This document shows, in pieces, positions 61,701-64,000 of a stretch of DNA of 64,000 bases (positions are counted from its first letter, which is position 1; each line of letters begins with the position of its first letter). Source of the DNA: Mangifera indica (Eukaryota; Streptophyta; Magnoliopsida; Sapindales; Anacardiaceae). The notes below the pieces were generated by a model. That model was given only the letters and a program-made list of their open reading frames with translations, had not been told where the DNA came from and did no database searches. The stretch covers positions 8,191,620 through 8,255,619 of the forward strand of contig NC_058154.1 in the NCBI RefSeq assembly GCF_011075055.1. Reading direction: 5' to 3'. The position numbers and the translations under genes were made by a program.

Positions 61701-63656
61701 GGAGAATGACCCTCCATTGTCTATTGGAGACATTTGGTTCCTGGTGTTCTTTGTATTCTACTTTACTGGGTAGTATCTAGCCTAATTTAAATTTGACTCA
61801 CTAGTTGGTGAGGAATAATTAGACTTTGGAAATTGAGAGTAAAACTGTTAGAAAATGGTTCTTGATTAAAATGCTTGTTCCTAGATTTTTTTCGTAGATA
61901 CTTCTGCATGCATACAGGATTTTAACGGTTTGCGTCTGTTTCTTTTTGGCCTAAAATCTTATGTTGACTCAAAAACAAAAGAAAAAAGATACGGAGCTAG
62001 AGTAATTGATTGGGAAGCTTTGTTGAAAATGAAGAGGTAATTGTGAAAGGAGAGCAAAAAGAGAAAAATAGTATCTTATTGGTGAGTAAAAGATAGGGAA
62101 TCCATATATTGTTAAAAGTTCTGTTACATAAATGAAGCCTATATTGTTTGCTAAATTGTAACAGTATTGTGTTGTGCCATGTAGACGAGACTGGAATGCT
62201 AGTTTTGTTAACTTCTAAATTTTTGTGTGATCAAGAATTTGTATGAAAAGTTAAGTCACATATGTATAACAGCATTGGAATGCTTAGTTAGACAATAAAA
62301 GCCAACAGGAAGCATTAAATGTTCAGGTGTTTTATTGGCATCAAAAACAGATAAGATTTTAGGTTACTCTTACTATACTGTCTGATTTCTGTTGGTGAAT
62401 TTGTAGTCTTTGGGGCTTTCTTCTTTCTTTCTTTCTTTCTTTTTTTTTTGTTTTTTTTTGGGGGGAATAAAACTTAGTTGTGCTTTAGGAAATCATCTAT
62501 GAGATGTTGTTCTCTCTCTCTTTCTCTCTCTCTCACTCACTCAGACTCTTGCAACTTTTAGAAATTTTATTGCATGCATCTGAAGACTTGCAATAAACAT
62601 TGCAACCCTATCAAAGTGCTCTCACTTCTATTTAAGCATATATTTTATAAGTTTATCTATTAAGCATGTAGAATTTATTATTTTTGTTTGCAATGTAGGA
62701 TCCACAGCCAGAATATAAACTCTTTGGAACTATTGTGCATTCAGGGTTTTCACCGGATTCAGGGCATTATTATGCTTATATCAAGGTGACATAATGGATT
62801 TTATTTTATTTTAATATATATGTGCGTTTCAGTATTAAACAGTGCCATCTGTTTGCTGATATTTCTTCTCTGTTTTGTTACAGGATGCAGTGGGCCGGTG
62901 GTATTGCTGTAATGATTCCTATGTCTCACTTTCAACTCTGCAGGAGGTATTATCTGAGAAGGTTTATATTCTCTTCTTTTCTCGTGCTAACCAAAGACCA
63001 GAATCAGCCAATGGCACTTTTCCTTCGAATGGTGTTAAATCTAGTGAAAATGGCAATGGGGTTCATAAAGGTGCAAAGACTACTGCTCCCTTGAAACCAG
63101 TGAGTATAAAGCCAAGTCCTGAGGAATCATCTCAGAAGACTCTCTCTACCATTTCTAAGGTTGAGAAAGTGCCTTCTGCTCCACGACTGAAATTCAATAT
63201 TTCTGGAAACTCTGGTTGCAAAGGAGTTCCTCCAAATACTAATGGAAAGATTGATAGTCGTAAATCTCAGAATGTGGAAATGAATGGATCTGTCAGAGAT
63301 TCAGTTCAGAAGGAGAAAAGTGAGAAAGAGTCATTGATGAATGGTAATGATTCTAACAAAAGTGAAAGAGTTGATGCTCTTGATAAAGAGAACCATGTCA
63401 CATCAGCATCAGTAAACAAAAATGGTGATACTAAAAATGTTTGTTTTATATCAGTAGAACAAAATTCTGACGAAGGTAATGCTATGAGGAACGGGATGAC
63501 ACCTCGAAGAGGGTCTGATCATACCAAATTGCTTAATGGTAGTATTAACGGCCACTCTGATGTCTATGGATCCAAGAGGAAATTGTATGAGGAGTCTTGC
63601 ATTTTGTTTGCAAAGGATTCTCAATCTCAGGCTAAAGTTCAAGAACTGAGAGAAAT
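58709..63656 (+). CDS. UBP25: Ubiquitin-specific protease (UBP25 type), first six exons, 3' end off window
   Basis: Deubiquitinating cysteine protease of the USP class. Exons: 58709-58898, 59017-59488, 59584-59659, 59743-59835, 62699-62785, 62884-63656 (donor AAT|GTATGT), all GT-AG and in phase, 563 residues so far. The Cys box [18 protein letters not shown] has the catalytic Cys at about residue 36; [18 protein letters not shown] and [20 protein letters not shown] follow. Zinc CxxC pairs are CLSC and CENC, then [20 protein letters not shown] and the His box [12 protein letters not shown] (His about 300), then [13 protein letters not shown]. After VYILFFSR comes a long Asn/Ser/Lys-rich, probably disordered tail, as in Arabidopsis UBP25. 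The alternative start at 58736 (MSWQPSLL) is also possible. Intron 4 is large (2863 bp) and holds a small transposon. Confidence 0.95.
60610..60989. mobile_element. Small GATACGATAC-rich inverted-repeat element in UBP25 intron 4
   Basis: CCATGGT occurs on both sides (60603-60609 and 60990-60996), a likely 7-8-bp duplication. The ends are loosely inverted (TGTTAAGAACATAG against TAGTTGAATCACG). The interior is filled with GATACGATAC / GTATCGTAT words on both arms. No coding sequence. Most of the rest of intron 4 (59836-62698) shows nothing recognisable. Confidence 0.55.
62418..62546 (+). repeat. Microsatellites in UBP25 intron 4
   Basis: TTTC repeats and a poly-T tract near 62418-62460, then CT repeats and CACT repeats near 62512-62545. 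These sit about 150 bp before the acceptor of exon 5. Confidence 0.8.
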
Positions 63657-64000
63657 GTATGTGCCTTCATTTTAATTGCTTCTAACTGTGTCTTGTCGGT
63701 GTTTGTGATGCTGGTTAGGTTTCTTTCTGTTTGCTATGATCATGCATTTCATTTTGTTTTTGGTTCGTTTATGTTAATATATTCTTCGGTTCTTTTTTTG
63801 TGACATGTTCAAATTTTTGTGTCATTTTTTGGAGTATGTTATGGAGTGGGTGATTGTTTGGGTCTTTTTAATTATTGAATCAATTCAAACACTAGGTCTG
63901 AGCCAAAAAATAAAAAATGTTTTACAGCCCTGCTAATCCTATTGTTTGACAGCCTTCTCCTAGTGCATCTTGTAAAGCCTGAATATCTTTATTCTGTAAA
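63657..64000 (+). other. Intron following UBP25 exon 6, continues past window
   Basis: T-rich sequence after the donor at 63657 with no downstream exon recognised before the window ends. If the donor were not used, translation would end at 63675 after MYVPSF. Confidence 0.6.

Overview
This is a nuclear segment from a eudicot plant. It is AT-rich, with GT-AG introns, plant-type nuclear gene families and dense layers of plant transposons. Nothing in the sequence fixes the species. Three conserved genes are present. A plastid 1-Cys methionine sulfoxide reductase B (MSRB1 type) lies on the minus strand at 3639-5419, with one apparent single-base frameshift. A complete 11-exon peroxisomal glycolate oxidase lies on the minus strand at 38277-41299. 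The first six exons of a UBP25-type ubiquitin-specific protease lie on the plus strand from 58709 and run off the right edge. A broken 3' end of a mannose-6-phosphate isomerase gene sits at 2180-2833. I recall the glycolate oxidase genes and UBP25 as close neighbours in Arabidopsis too, so the right half of the window looks like an old gene neighbourhood stretched by transposons.

Layout. Positions 1-2160 hold a GC-ended hAT element. Next come the isomerase pseudogene and MSRB1. From 6200 to 13600 there is a Mutator-type foldback element followed by a worn LTR retrotransposon. From 15100 to 25830 there is a duplicated locus encoding two related small proteins of 68 and 91 residues that I do not recognise. 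The two copies are separated by a 4.4-kb Ac-like hAT element with a dead transposase, and copy 1 also carries a second Mutator-type foldback in its upstream region. The last coding stretch and 3' flank of the second small gene are tandemly repeated four times. From 25960 to 29345 there is a degenerate Ty1-copia pol region between LTR fragments that point in opposite directions, with a small CACTA element next to it. From 30034 to 37368 there are another Mutator-type element, a degenerate minisatellite and a very compact LTR element (two LTRs about 30 bp apart).

Between glycolate oxidase and UBP25, about 15 kb (43332-58147) consists of two related Mutator-like elements. The first is flanked by a perfect 9-bp duplication and sits inside a Copia RNase H remnant. 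Both carry minus-strand remnants of the DUF1985/Ulp1-protease gene that some plant Mutator-like elements carry. The second also has a plus-strand MuDR-type transposase remnant. Their arms contain long arrays of a ~118-bp tandem repeat, inverted with respect to each other in the first element.

The host genes do not form an operon-like unit. The small-gene pair is the most unusual gene-level feature, and the Mutator-like pair with its repeat-array arms is the most unusual structural feature. I found no CRISPR array, rRNA gene or convincing tRNA gene. All motif and family calls are by eye, without database searches.
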